From: a virus
Direction: 5' to 3' (one strand)
Virus record (IMG/VR): IMGVR_UViG_3300030118_002202
Location: 5,227 to 31,960 of that record
Length of the DNA: 26,734 nt
Shown: positions 7,775 to 15,288 of the stretch, one piece after another
How the letters are laid out: the number at the start of each line of letters is the position of its first letter
Position numbering within the stretch: the stretch's first letter is position 1
Program-made: the position numbers and the translations under genes
The notes under the pieces: generated by a model
Told to the model about the DNA's origin: nothing
Seen by the model: the letters and a program-made list of their open reading frames with translations, nothing else
Databases searched by the model: none

Positions 7775-7877
7775 TTTTATTCCTCATTTTTATTTTTTCT
7801 GCACATCTTTTACAATGAAACTTACCCTCAAATTGAGGATTATGTGCCAATGGTTTCATACATTTTATTCTATTCAA
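7752..7877 (-). CDS. 41-aa putative zinc-binding protein (TTG start)
   Basis: This tiny frame directly follows the polymerase N-terminal fragment. A TTG at 7877 overlaps the polymerase TGA (TTGA junction), with GGAG 8 bases before it. An internal ATG at 7859 is the alternative start. With the TTG start the product holds Cys6, His12, Cys22 and Cys25 (KCMKPLAH and FHCKRCAEK), a complete CHCC zinc site; with the ATG start one ligand is lost, which favours TTG. The end overlaps the next gene by 23 bases. Function unknown. Confidence 0.4.
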   Translation of the reverse strand: MNRIKCMKPLAHNPQFEGKFHCKRCAEKIKMRNKNEYNSSM

Positions 7878-9517
7878 ACTTCCAACTCCTTCGCCTTGAA
7901 TGCGGCTAATCTAATGGCCTCCCTCGCACTTGCTGTGATGGAGGCTGCTAGGTCTACATCAGCCCAACCAAAGCCTTGAAACGCCAATACACCGTAAAAT
8001 GAAGCCATCAATCTCTTGACCGCCATTTGGTTATTGTGCCACTTAACATAATCAGTTTGATTACTAGCATTCTTCATTCTTTTCTTGTAGTCGTTTCTTA
8101 ACTCTTTTAACTCAAGAACTGCTTTAGGTAACAACCCTAACTTATCAGTCTTAAAGTAAAACATTCTATCGCCTTTCGGTTCGCTGAAATCTCTTGGAGT
8201 TAAGATATTAACTGCGAATGCCGTTGGTTCTTCGCTTTTAGTTTCCCAAGATATATTTCTAGCAACCATCATTGATGGATATAGACCGGCAAAATCAAAT
8301 GCCGCTACATTAAGATGTAGGCCGTTAGTATCTTCACTAAGCGGGTCATAAATCATAGCCCCTTCATACTCTTTTCTATCAGCACTCTTGATACCTGTTG
8401 GTGCTTTCCACCAAGCATTCCTCATAAAGTAAATAGAACCCATGTGTGAAGCATAGAAACAAGCCTTGAATGGTGCTTTCAGTAGCCGTTGTAAAGATAG
8501 TATCGCTTCACTACAAAAGTTAGTTTCGTCTATCTTAACTAATAGTTCTACATCTACTAGAGCATAATGTAAGTATGCTTTTGTATCTTCGAGCCATGCT
8601 CTACGATAGAATTCATTAGGGTCATCAAACTTAGTATTCATTTCTTTACCTTCATTAAATAATATCTTAGAAACATAATCGAGACTTAGCGAAGGTAATG
8701 TTCCTCGTTGTGAATCATTCCATTGTCTTTCAAATGCTAAATCTAGGTTAAGAGTTAATCTACCACCAATAGGTTGCTCAATAGGTGAATAACCATCTTG
8801 TCTTTTGAAACTACAACTATCCTTAAGTTGTTTAACTCCGTCTATCTTTTCATAGGGAGACATAACTAAAGGATTCAAACCTAAAGCACACGCTCTATCT
8901 AATAACTTAGGTAAATCGAACTTTAAGCCAAACCATGCGATTAACATATCGGGGTCTTTATCAACCATTGTTCTAATAAAATGTTCAATCATGCTTGTTT
9001 CATTATTGAAAACAAATCTTACGCCAGTATCAAATACAGTATCAACTGTATCGTCATTAGGAAACCAAGCCCATTGATTATAGTGTTTATCATAATTATC
9101 ATACACTACAATAGTAGTAATGCAACCATCGTGTTCTCCACCTTGTTGCCACTCCATATCCCAATACCATTTACGCATATTATATTCGGGCATTTCATCA
9201 ACTTCATCAACAGCGTATCTAAATGTATATGGCACATCAGCCTCGTATGTTTTACTAAAGTGCTGTCTAGCCTTATGAATATCAAAAGACTTCTGCACAT
9301 ATACACGCTTTAGTTTTGTCCCATCTAAACTAGTCCAATCTCCCTCTTCATACTCAAACTCACCTCTAGCATATTTACTAACAGGATAGTGCGGTATGTT
9401 AGGTTCATCAACTGAAACATAGAAGTATGGTCTAAACGACACTTCTTCGCTTTTCTTAACTCCGTTTTCTCTCCAAGATTTATATATTACATTTCCATTT
9501 TTATTACTAATTATCAT
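7874..9517 (-). CDS. polB: DNA polymerase B, N-terminal fragment (exonuclease plus palm motifs A and B)
   Basis: This 547-aa protein has the three proofreading motifs: WYWDMEW (Asp120, Glu122), WFGLKFDLP (Asp201) and YALVD (Tyr318, Asp322). It also has polymerase motif A (FDFAGLYPS, Asp408) and motif B (KRLMASFYG, Lys501). It ends at KAKELEV, just before where motif C should be. Motif C starts the separate gene at 5602-6483; together they make about 840 residues, normal for family B. The split position, between motifs B and C, is like that of the known two-piece PolB of Methanothermobacter. No intein splice signals are visible at either end, so assembly is presumably non-covalent. Confidence 0.92.
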   Translation of the reverse strand: MIISNKNGNVIYKSWRENGVKKSEEVSFRPYFYVSVDEPNIPHYPVSKYARGEFEYEEGDWTSLDGTKLKRVYVQKSFDIHKARQHFSKTYEADVPYTFRYAVDEVDEMPEYNMRKWYWDMEWQQGGEHDGCITTIVVYDNYDKHYNQWAWFPNDDTVDTVFDTGVRFVFNNETSMIEHFIRTMVDKDPDMLIAWFGLKFDLPKLLDRACALGLNPLVMSPYEKIDGVKQLKDSCSFKRQDGYSPIEQPIGGRLTLNLDLAFERQWNDSQRGTLPSLSLDYVSKILFNEGKEMNTKFDDPNEFYRRAWLEDTKAYLHYALVDVELLVKIDETNFCSEAILSLQRLLKAPFKACFYASHMGSIYFMRNAWWKAPTGIKSADRKEYEGAMIYDPLSEDTNGLHLNVAAFDFAGLYPSMMVARNISWETKSEEPTAFAVNILTPRDFSEPKGDRMFYFKTDKLGLLPKAVLELKELRNDYKKRMKNASNQTDYVKWHNNQMAVKRLMASFYGVLAFQGFGWADVDLAASITASAREAIRLAAFKAKELEV

Positions 9518-9526
9518 TTATATTCC

Positions 9527-10303
9527 TCAATCGTTTCTTAGGTGTGGTGCTTTAATTATCAATTTGTTTTCCGACATAATCAACATCGGGAAATCATCTT
9601 TAACATAGAAGTTTAATATTTCATTATCAAACAATACATGAAGTGGACTAGAGAAATCTAGCGTTGCTGATTCTCCGATGTTACCTTCTAACTCAATAGA
9701 AGTTTCAAACTTGTTTGTGTTATTAGTAGCACTAGACATAGATAATTTATTTTTATCATGTTCATAGTTAAGGTGATAAACACCGCTACCGATTAACTCA
9801 CAAAGTTTCATAGTCTCACTAAATGTATTAGAGTCTAACTGAAACGCACCTTCAAACTTTGATTTGTTAAACTCGAATAGGGTTTCTAAGTTTTCTTCAA
9901 ATCGTGTGTCTAGCACATACTGACCCATGCGATTAATAGCATCCATGTTTGGATGATTAACAACAATAGGCTGTGTAACTTTACTACTACCATTTGTCAT
10001 AGTAATAATATCATTACTGTTTATTTCTACATCACCACTAAACTTCTTTAGATATTTTAGTAGCGTTTCTGTTTCTGCAACAAAAACACCATCTTCTTCA
10101 CCATCAACTGTTAAATTAACTTTAACAATTAATGAATTGATAGAATCAGCATTCCACAAACTCAATGTATTATTGAATAGTTTAGCATAGAAATACTCCA
10201 CCAAACTACCATTAGTAACACTCGCACCTTTCACATATTTTCCTTTCAATTGTATGTCTGTTAAAGACTTAACAAACTCTTTTGCATCTACTGTAAATTT
10301 CAT
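9527..10303 (-). CDS. pcn: Sliding clamp (PCNA)
   Basis: About 258 aa, the usual PCNA length. The N-terminus (MKFTVDAKEFVKSL) and C-terminal strand pattern (LNFYVKDDFPMLIMSENK) fit the two-domain clamp fold, though the sequence is divergent. The clamp would hold the polymerase on DNA and recruit PIP-box partners; two such proteins are encoded nearby (6483-5602 and 15288-14443). I placed the start at ATG 10303: it overlaps the upstream stop (ATGA) and has GGAGGG a few bases before. An in-frame codon at 10339 lies inside the upstream gene. Context between polymerase and RFC supports the call. Confidence 0.82.
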   Translation of the reverse strand: MKFTVDAKEFVKSLTDIQLKGKYVKGASVTNGSLVEYFYAKLFNNTLSLWNADSINSLIVKVNLTVDGEEDGVFVAETETLLKYLKKFSGDVEINSNDIITMTNGSSKVTQPIVVNHPNMDAINRMGQYVLDTRFEENLETLFEFNKSKFEGAFQLDSNTFSETMKLCELIGSGVYHLNYEHDKNKLSMSSATNNTNKFETSIELEGNIGESATLDFSSPLHVLFDNEILNFYVKDDFPMLIMSENKLIIKAPHLRND

Positions 10304-11061
10304 ATTGTTCCCTCCTTTAATTCTTTCAAACCATTCCATGTAATGTTAGGTGGTGTTCCTTGCCTTACTGTCCACTTAGAACCAACAAGTTTACCATTTG
10401 TTCTACTACCTAATAATTCAGCAAAGAAGTGTAATTCTCCTTTAATCATTTTCTTAGAACAGTAAATCTCTTGTTCTAGTTTACCTCCCCAATCCTTCCA
10501 CATTGGCTGAACTCCAACAGGAACATTGTCCATGTATTTTTCAGTCTCATGCGTAATGAAGATTACATCACACTCTAAGTTATAGATAGTATCTAACAAG
10601 TAGTAGAATGCTTTGTTTCTGTTACCATACTGAAACGGCATAATCTTAGTCACAACTCTAGGATTAGGATTTACCTTCAACATACATGAAGATAACCAAG
10701 TATCTACACCGTCAATAACAAAGATAGGCTTTTCACCATTCTTGATTGATTCTCTAGCATGGTCTATAAATTGTAGTGAACGGTCTTCACTTTCATTAAT
10801 ATCAACGATATTGTCTTTAGTCATGACAATAGGACAGAATACTTCTATTCTATCTGTAGCGTCATGATGCTGATACCATGTGGATTCTACTCCTCTATCC
10901 CAATCAAGAACGAATATCTTTCTATCGGGAAAATCTAACGCTAATCCGGTCTTACCCGTCTTAGGTTCTCCCCAAATACCTAATACCATTCTAGCCTTTC
11001 TGTTCTTTCTCTTATCTAACATCATCTGTTTAAAATTCAATTTCTCTTTCTTAAAACTCAT
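10300..11061 (-). CDS. RecA/RadA-fold ATPase, Sak4-like
   Basis: This 253-aa protein has Walker A GEPKTGKTG (Lys37) and Walker B KPIFVIDGVD (Asp117). It is a minimal RecA-core ATPase like phage Sak4 proteins (AAA_24 type), which assist single-strand annealing recombination with an ssDNA-binding protein. The ssDNA-binding candidate is encoded just upstream at 11432-12649, as is common for Sak4. There is no N-terminal helix-hairpin-helix domain, so it is not a full RadA. The start overlaps the preceding gene by 11 bases. Confidence 0.75.
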   Translation of the reverse strand: MSFKKEKLNFKQMMLDKRKNRKARMVLGIWGEPKTGKTGLALDFPDRKIFVLDWDRGVESTWYQHHDATDRIEVFCPIVMTKDNIVDINESEDRSLQFIDHARESIKNGEKPIFVIDGVDTWLSSCMLKVNPNPRVVTKIMPFQYGNRNKAFYYLLDTIYNLECDVIFITHETEKYMDNVPVGVQPMWKDWGGKLEQEIYCSKKMIKGELHFFAELLGSRTNGKLVGSKWTVRQGTPPNITWNGLKELKEGTI

Positions 11062-11320
11062 CTAACTCACCTACTTCTTCTCTATCTATTTTTATTTCTT
11101 TTCCTTTTATTTTGCCCCAAGCATTGATTATATCGCATAGTTCGTTTCTAGTGTCGCAAACATATCTTGTGTCTTTTCCACCAACATGCAATTTAACCCA
11201 ATAACTATCAGCATAATTCATATTTTTATTCCATGTTAAGAACTCTACTTCATCTAAATCAATGATGAAACTACCGTTCTTTAACAAGAATCTATTTTCT
11301 ATTAATCCTTTTCTTATCAT
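11051..11320 (-). CDS. Small protein of unknown function, possibly PH-like
   Basis: This 89-aa protein has a strand-rich middle (GSFIIDLDEVEFLTW, then YWVKLHVGGKDTRYVC) followed by a helix (NELCDIINAWGKIKG). This is the pattern of small PH-like phage proteins, but no family can be named. It is the first gene after the hairpin-rich gap and leads into the Sak4-PCNA-polymerase run. The tail is acidic. Confidence 0.5.
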   Translation of the reverse strand: MIRKGLIENRFLLKNGSFIIDLDEVEFLTWNKNMNYADSYWVKLHVGGKDTRYVCDTRNELCDIINAWGKIKGKEIKIDREEVGELDEF

Positions 11321-11431
11321 TTTTAATCCTCATGAATAGGCTTCGCACCTAGTCGAGCGTCAATCTTTTTCCACAAGTTCACACTTACACTTGTTAATGA
11401 AGGGGAAACAACAAAACCCCTTTGGAATCAA
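11321..11431 (-). other. Intergenic gap with three hairpins
   Basis: This 111-base gap is the largest in the window. In transcript order it holds three hairpins: AAGGGG/CCCCTT (11400-11422, 6 bp, 11-base U-rich loop) right after the stop of the ssDNA-binding protein gene; ACAAGT/ACTTGT (11373-11394); and TAGGT/GCCTA with a GCGAA loop (11337-11351, one G-U pair). They may form a terminator, an mRNA processing or stability element, or a structured leader for the next genes. No clear U-run follows and no good TATA box is visible. Confidence 0.45.
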
Positions 11432-12649
11432 TCAAAACCAATCAAAGTCTTCCTCAACTTGTTCTTCGACTTCTACTGGTGAACCAACAACACTAGTTGC
11501 CAAAAGACCACTAGTATTGATAGTAACAGGTTCGGCTTCTCCTTCTACTATTCTTTGTGAAGTTCTACCAATAACAATAACCTCCGAACCGATACCAAAG
11601 TCTATGTTGATATGTTCGGGAATCCAACAAGTAGTCATGTTAGACTCACTATCATAATCGAAGTCAGCATCCAAATCTGTTATATTTAGAATTCTGTTAC
11701 CATTAGCCGTTGGTGTCATATTCATATTACATACAGTTCCCATAGTCACAACAAATCTATCTTTAGTTGCTAATGCCTGTTGGTTTACATGCGCTCTATC
11801 AATATCAATCAAGTCACTAATGTTGTTCTTGTAAGACTCCATTAGTAGTTTCTCAAAGTCAAATCCTTCCATGTTTCTAAAAGAATCATCTTCGGGATTC
11901 ATGTCTTCATTTCTAACTAAACTCTCTTTAGTTGCCATAGTCATACCATATAAGTTAGTTCCATCATCACTAAGGATTGCTTTGAAATGAACCCAATCAA
12001 AAGTGTTCGGGCTAAATTCTACTCCGCCTTGATTCTTGTAAGAGAAATAATAAGATTGCATTTCTCCACCTTCTACACTACCAAAGAAAACACCGCTTCT
12101 TCTAAATTCGTTTACCGGAAGAGGCTTGCCGTATCTTCTGTTTTCTGCACCACTTGGGTAATTCGCCAAACTATCTAACGGAATAATGATACTGCCGTTA
12201 TCTAATACTTCTGCTCCTTCGTTTAGAGTCTTAACTACTGCTTCTTGAAAGTCACCTTTGTAGTTTCTAGCAATAGTGAAGGTTCCATCATCATTTTCTG
12301 TGGCAACAGCAACAAGGCCATCTTCTAACGCTTTATCATTATCACGGATGTATTCTTCTTTTGCTCTATTTCTGTTCCATGCCATCATGTCTCTAGGTGC
12401 ATCCAATGAGATAAAAAAGCCAAAAGCACTCTTAACTAAACTATTAGAGCCGCTATTATTGTTCTTCTTCATTCTCATGTTACCACGCACATAGTTCCTA
12501 AGCATAGCAAGAGCAACTGGATTGTTAGCATCCAAATTGTTTTCCTTGCATATTGAAACATATTTGTCAGTCAATTCCTCGACTGAAACATCCATATGCT
12601 TCGCACCATTTTCTATTTCTTTTCTTATTTTATCATCGTTTATATCCAT
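11432..12649 (-). CDS. Putative RPA-like ssDNA-binding protein with acidic WF tail
   Basis: This 405-aa protein has an N-terminal helical region (MDVSVEELTDKYVSICKENN), a middle mixed region and a C-terminal OB-fold-like segment (GIGSEVIVIGRTSQRIVEGE, then VTINTSGLLA). The extreme C-terminus is acidic and ends in aromatics (VEEDFDWF). Acidic tails ending in Phe are the partner-binding tails of bacterial SSB and T7 gp2.5. Its position between RFC and the Sak4-like ATPase also fits a replication ssDNA-binding protein. It has a strong ribosome binding site (AGGAGG) and its own downstream hairpin, suggesting high expression. The fold assignment is inferred. Confidence 0.6.
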   Translation of the reverse strand: MDINDDKIRKEIENGAKHMDVSVEELTDKYVSICKENNLDANNPVALAMLRNYVRGNMRMKKNNNSGSNSLVKSAFGFFISLDAPRDMMAWNRNRAKEEYIRDNDKALEDGLVAVATENDDGTFTIARNYKGDFQEAVVKTLNEGAEVLDNGSIIIPLDSLANYPSGAENRRYGKPLPVNEFRRSGVFFGSVEGGEMQSYYFSYKNQGGVEFSPNTFDWVHFKAILSDDGTNLYGMTMATKESLVRNEDMNPEDDSFRNMEGFDFEKLLMESYKNNISDLIDIDRAHVNQQALATKDRFVVTMGTVCNMNMTPTANGNRILNITDLDADFDYDSESNMTTCWIPEHINIDFGIGSEVIVIGRTSQRIVEGEAEPVTINTSGLLATSVVGSPVEVEEQVEEDFDWF

Positions 12650-12665
12650 ATTTTTTTCCTCCTGT

Positions 12666-13577
12666 TTATATTTGTCCTACCATCCATGATATTATCACTT
12701 TAGGGGTCATGGTAGTAGAACGATATTCTGTTTCCCCTATTATCCTAAGAAGTTTAAACTTCTCTTTGGACTCTAATCCTTCTGCCGCTAAGACAGAATT
12801 GTGTAACGCTAGACATATTTCTTTCACGCTTCTTCCTCCATACAAAATGTCATGTAATTTATCCAATGTTTCATTTGGTTTTTTATTAAGTATTAAATTT
12901 AGTATTTCATCGAACTCTTTTAATGAATCCTGCACCTGTTTTCTTAGCGTGAAATTTGAGGCTTTAGCCGCTTGAATCTCGGTTATTGCCCTTCTTAAAT
13001 CACCATCTAAATCATATATAAAGCGAGCCAAATCCTCATCTGCGAAGCCTTCGACCTGTTCTTTATCGAGAATATTTTTGATAACCTCAAGAACAATCTC
13101 ATTCTTTAGTGGGTTGAATCTGTAATTAGCGCATCTACTTTGAAGTGGAAAGATAATTCTTGACTTATCATTACAAGTAATGATGAATCTAATATTGTTA
13201 GCATATCTTTCCATGATTCTCTTCAAGGCATTTTGAGCATCACTAGTCATACCATCCATTTCATCTAATAGCATTATTCTAAATGGTGCATCACCTAATG
13301 TTCCGCTTTGTGCTACTTGCTTTATTGTAGTCCTAACAGTTTCTAGCCTTCTATCATCACTAGCATTTACTTCAAAGAAGTTATCTTTGAAAGTATCACC
13401 TAGCATAGACTTAGCAAGTGCGATAGCCGCACCTGTTTTACCTGTTCCTTGCATTCCATAAGCAAGAACATTAGGCATATTATTTTCTAATACCCATTGT
13501 TCTGCATCTAATACAAAATGCTCTTGTCCTGCAATATCGCTTAATTTACTTGGTCTGTATTTTTCTGTCCATAACAT
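12666..13577 (-). CDS. rfcS: Replication factor C small subunit (clamp loader)
   Basis: About 303 aa. It opens with the RFC signature LWTEKYRPSKLSDIAGQEH and has Walker A YGMQGTGKTG (GPPGTGKT in most homologues), Walker B MLLDEMDGM, sensor 1 ITCNDKSRI and the SRC arginine-finger motif (LQSRCANYRF). It would load PCNA together with a large subunit, for which 14443-15288 is the candidate. The start is ATG 13577; an in-frame codon at 13634 lies inside the upstream gene. The C-terminal domain is the usual helical oligomerisation collar. Confidence 0.92.
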   Translation of the reverse strand: MLWTEKYRPSKLSDIAGQEHFVLDAEQWVLENNMPNVLAYGMQGTGKTGAAIALAKSMLGDTFKDNFFEVNASDDRRLETVRTTIKQVAQSGTLGDAPFRIMLLDEMDGMTSDAQNALKRIMERYANNIRFIITCNDKSRIIFPLQSRCANYRFNPLKNEIVLEVIKNILDKEQVEGFADEDLARFIYDLDGDLRRAITEIQAAKASNFTLRKQVQDSLKEFDEILNLILNKKPNETLDKLHDILYGGRSVKEICLALHNSVLAAEGLESKEKFKLLRIIGETEYRSTTMTPKVIISWMVGQI

Positions 13578-13579
13578 AT

Positions 13580-13795
13580 TTATTTCTCCATTATATCTAT
13601 ATATTCTTGTAGCCATTCTGCTAAATCTTTCCAATAGGCTACCTCTTGGTTAGCATTTTTTAGTAGGTCTATTTCCTTCTTTAGTTTAGCAACCTCTTTT
13701 TCTAAGGATTTATTTTCATAATAATACCTATCTCTTTGCGTTATTGCATCACGCCTCTCTTGGTCGGGTGATTTTCTATTACTGAAACTTACCAT
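13580..13795 (-). CDS. Short coiled-coil protein
   Basis: This 71-aa protein has a basic N-terminus (RKSPDQERRDAITQRDRYY) and a heptad-repeat helix (NKSLEKEVAKLKKEIDLLKN). It sits 2 bases before the RFC small subunit start and overlaps the end of the preceding winged-helix-like gene. It is probably an adaptor; no function can be assigned. Confidence 0.55.
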   Translation of the reverse strand: MVSFSNRKSPDQERRDAITQRDRYYYENKSLEKEVAKLKKEIDLLKNANQEVAYWKDLAEWLQEYIDIMEK

Positions 13796-14021
13796 CTCTA
13801 TTCCTCCATATTGTTTGTTTAACTTGATAACAAAAACCTGCCTTATGATAGTGCTTACTAAGTATCATTTGTAGTTGATTAGTTGTAGGCATTCCTCTCT
13901 TAGCAGGAAGACCCTTGTTTGTTTTTGCACTATACAATCTATCTTTGATTTCTCCGGTTGTCATTTCTTTTTCGCTTAACATTTTTGTTATTCTATTTTT
14001 TACTAATTTATTTTTGCTCAT
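13779..14021 (-). CDS. Small winged-helix-like protein, paralogue 3 of 3
   Basis: This 80-aa basic protein has a helix-turn-helix-like layout: MTTGEIKDRLYSAKTNKG, then TTNQLQMILSKHYHKAGF, ending in the strand motif TIWRNRDG. The same order (threonine-led helix, NQL/RQL helix, IW-K/R-N-K/R-x-G wing) is found in the gene at 14141-14443, and partly in the one between them. These are tandem duplicates, probably DNA-binding regulators or structural DNA binders. The start overlaps the upstream stop by 14 bases. Confidence 0.6.
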   Translation of the reverse strand: MSKNKLVKNRITKMLSEKEMTTGEIKDRLYSAKTNKGLPAKRGMPTTNQLQMILSKHYHKAGFCYQVKQTIWRNRDGKFQ

Positions 14022-14211
14022 TCTGTCTCCTCCATGTTCTAAGCAACATACCGAATTGTGTATTAGTCAATTCATATTTAACACGCTTAAAGGACAAATC
14101 TCCTAAATTGGCATAACCATACACTATGTCAAATATTTCTTTATTCGACAAGTTCGGTTCTATTTCCATTACTTTTTCTATTTTCTTTTTTATCCATCGT
14201 TTGTTTGACAT
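14008..14211 (-). CDS. Small winged-helix-like protein, paralogue 2 of 3 (shortened)
   Basis: About 67 aa (start MSNKRWIKKKIEKVM), basic and helical. It aligns with its two neighbours through LSNKEIFDIVYGYANLGDL and ELTNTQFGMLLR, but stops before the IW wing motif, so it is a shortened copy. I chose ATG 14211, which has GGAG 9 bases upstream, over an in-frame codon at 14226. It lies 71 bases inside the upstream gene's 3' end. Confidence 0.5.
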   Translation of the reverse strand: MSNKRWIKKKIEKVMEIEPNLSNKEIFDIVYGYANLGDLSFKRVKYELTNTQFGMLLRTWRRQNEQK

Positions 14212-14443
14212 TATTTTCATCTCCATTTTTATTTTTCCATATTATACAACTTGTTTCTTTATCATAACCAACTTCTTCAAAATAACTACTCAGTATGTTA
14301 GTTAATTGCCTAAAGGTTAAATCAGTTCTTTGGGAGGATTGTTGTAACATCCTATCATAAATTTGTTTAGTAGTTAGTTCGTCGTCTGCTACTATTCTTA
14401 TCAGTTTGTGGATTGCTCTTTTTTTACCTGCACGAATCTTCAC
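14141..14443 (-). CDS. Small winged-helix-like protein, paralogue 1 of 3 (GTG start)
   Basis: This 100-aa protein has a core like the gene at 13779-14021: LTTKQIYDRMLQQSS, then TFRQLTNILSSYFEEVGY, then CIIWKNKNG. A Lys/Asn-rich tail of about 25 residues follows and overlaps the next gene. The start is GTG at 14443, overlapping the upstream stop (TAGTG), with AGGTGAT a few bases before it. Likely a small DNA-binding protein; target unknown. Confidence 0.55.
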   Translation of the reverse strand: MKIRAGKKRAIHKLIRIVADDELTTKQIYDRMLQQSSQRTDLTFRQLTNILSSYFEEVGYDKETSCIIWKNKNGDENNVKQTMDKKENRKSNGNRTELVE

Positions 14444-15288
14444 TAAAAATCACCTAATGTTGTTTGCTTAACTTTAGAAACGAGTTTCGCTTTACGAACC
14501 CTCTTCTCTCCCAAACCCAAAAGGCGACACTCACTATTATTTAGTTTGCTTTTGGCAAATTTCACAAACTTTTCATCCTTAGTTAATTGTTTGAAAATTC
14601 TCTTATCAGCATTCTTTATTCCTAGTCTTCTTAACAACGAAGGAACTTTAGAATACTGCTTTCTAATTGGCATATTCATTCTTCCATAGAATCTACCATC
14701 ATACACATAAGCAAGCATTTCATAGAAGTAGTCCTGTGACCACCTTCTTCTAACTCTACCATCAATAAATAATAACTTATTAGGGTTTGAGTTTACACAT
14801 AACCAATTCATTAGTTGAGTATCGGAAGGTTTGTTCACCTTCAACACTTTACAAACTAAATCTCTATCAGTCTCCTTCAAGAAATAACTTACAAGACTAA
14901 AGGTATCTTTTTGTAATGAAAAAGGTTCTTCACTTCTTGGTGCAATTTGTTGTATTGAATCATACAGATGCTTGGTTGAACCTGCTCTTTTTATTTTACA
15001 CAAAGCCTTGATTTCTTTTGGAATGTTCTTTTCATTGAGGGAAGTCATAACCAACTCCCCTCTATACCGTCTAATTATATTCAATATAGCATCTTTCTGT
15101 GCATTATAATGTATATCTTCTATAATAAGACCATTTTCAACATTAAGTGAATTTGCGTCTATTTCAATTTCATTCGCAAATAGCACCGTAGCATCTGGAA
15201 GCATCTCTTTTGCTTTAGTCGTCTTTCCTGTTCCTGTCTTTCCTGTAATTATTATTGGTCTATTTTTATTCATTGTGGTTAATCCCAC
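14443..15288 (-). CDS. AAA+ ATPase with C-terminal PIP box, RFC large subunit-like
   Basis: This 281-aa protein has Walker A ITGKTGTGKTTKA near the N-terminus, a shortened ATPase core (GLIIEDIH at the Walker B position) and a basic C-terminal half. It ends in a PCNA-binding PIP box (KQTTLGDF, the last 8 residues). Archaeal RFC large subunits also carry a terminal PIP box and partner with RFC small subunit, which is encoded 900 bases downstream. I infer a minimal clamp-loader large subunit; the sequence is too divergent to be certain. The GTG start at 15288 (TAGTG overlap, GGAG 8 bases before) is preferred to ATG 15273. Confidence 0.6.
   Translation of the reverse strand: MGLTTMNKNRPIIITGKTGTGKTTKAKEMLPDATVLFANEIEIDANSLNVENGLIIEDIHYNAQKDAILNIIRRYRGELVMTSLNEKNIPKEIKALCKIKRAGSTKHLYDSIQQIAPRSEEPFSLQKDTFSLVSYFLKETDRDLVCKVLKVNKPSDTQLMNWLCVNSNPNKLLFIDGRVRRRWSQDYFYEMLAYVYDGRFYGRMNMPIRKQYSKVPSLLRRLGIKNADKRIFKQLTKDEKFVKFAKSKLNNSECRLLGLGEKRVRKAKLVSKVKQTTLGDF

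Noticed and set aside
7331-7877. Intein or group I intron splitting polB
   Set aside because: No intein-type Cys/Ser start or His-Asn end is present at the polymerase break, and the intervening DNA is filled with independent coupled genes.
7557-7979. Plus-strand open frame of 140 aa
   Set aside because: It overlaps three coupled minus-strand genes, including the end of the polymerase, and its product is a Ser/Phe/Leu-rich shadow without motif or ribosome binding site.
12553-12975. Plus-strand open frame of 140 aa
   Set aside because: It lies antisense to the ssDNA-binding protein and RFC small subunit genes, and its composition is that of a reverse-frame shadow.
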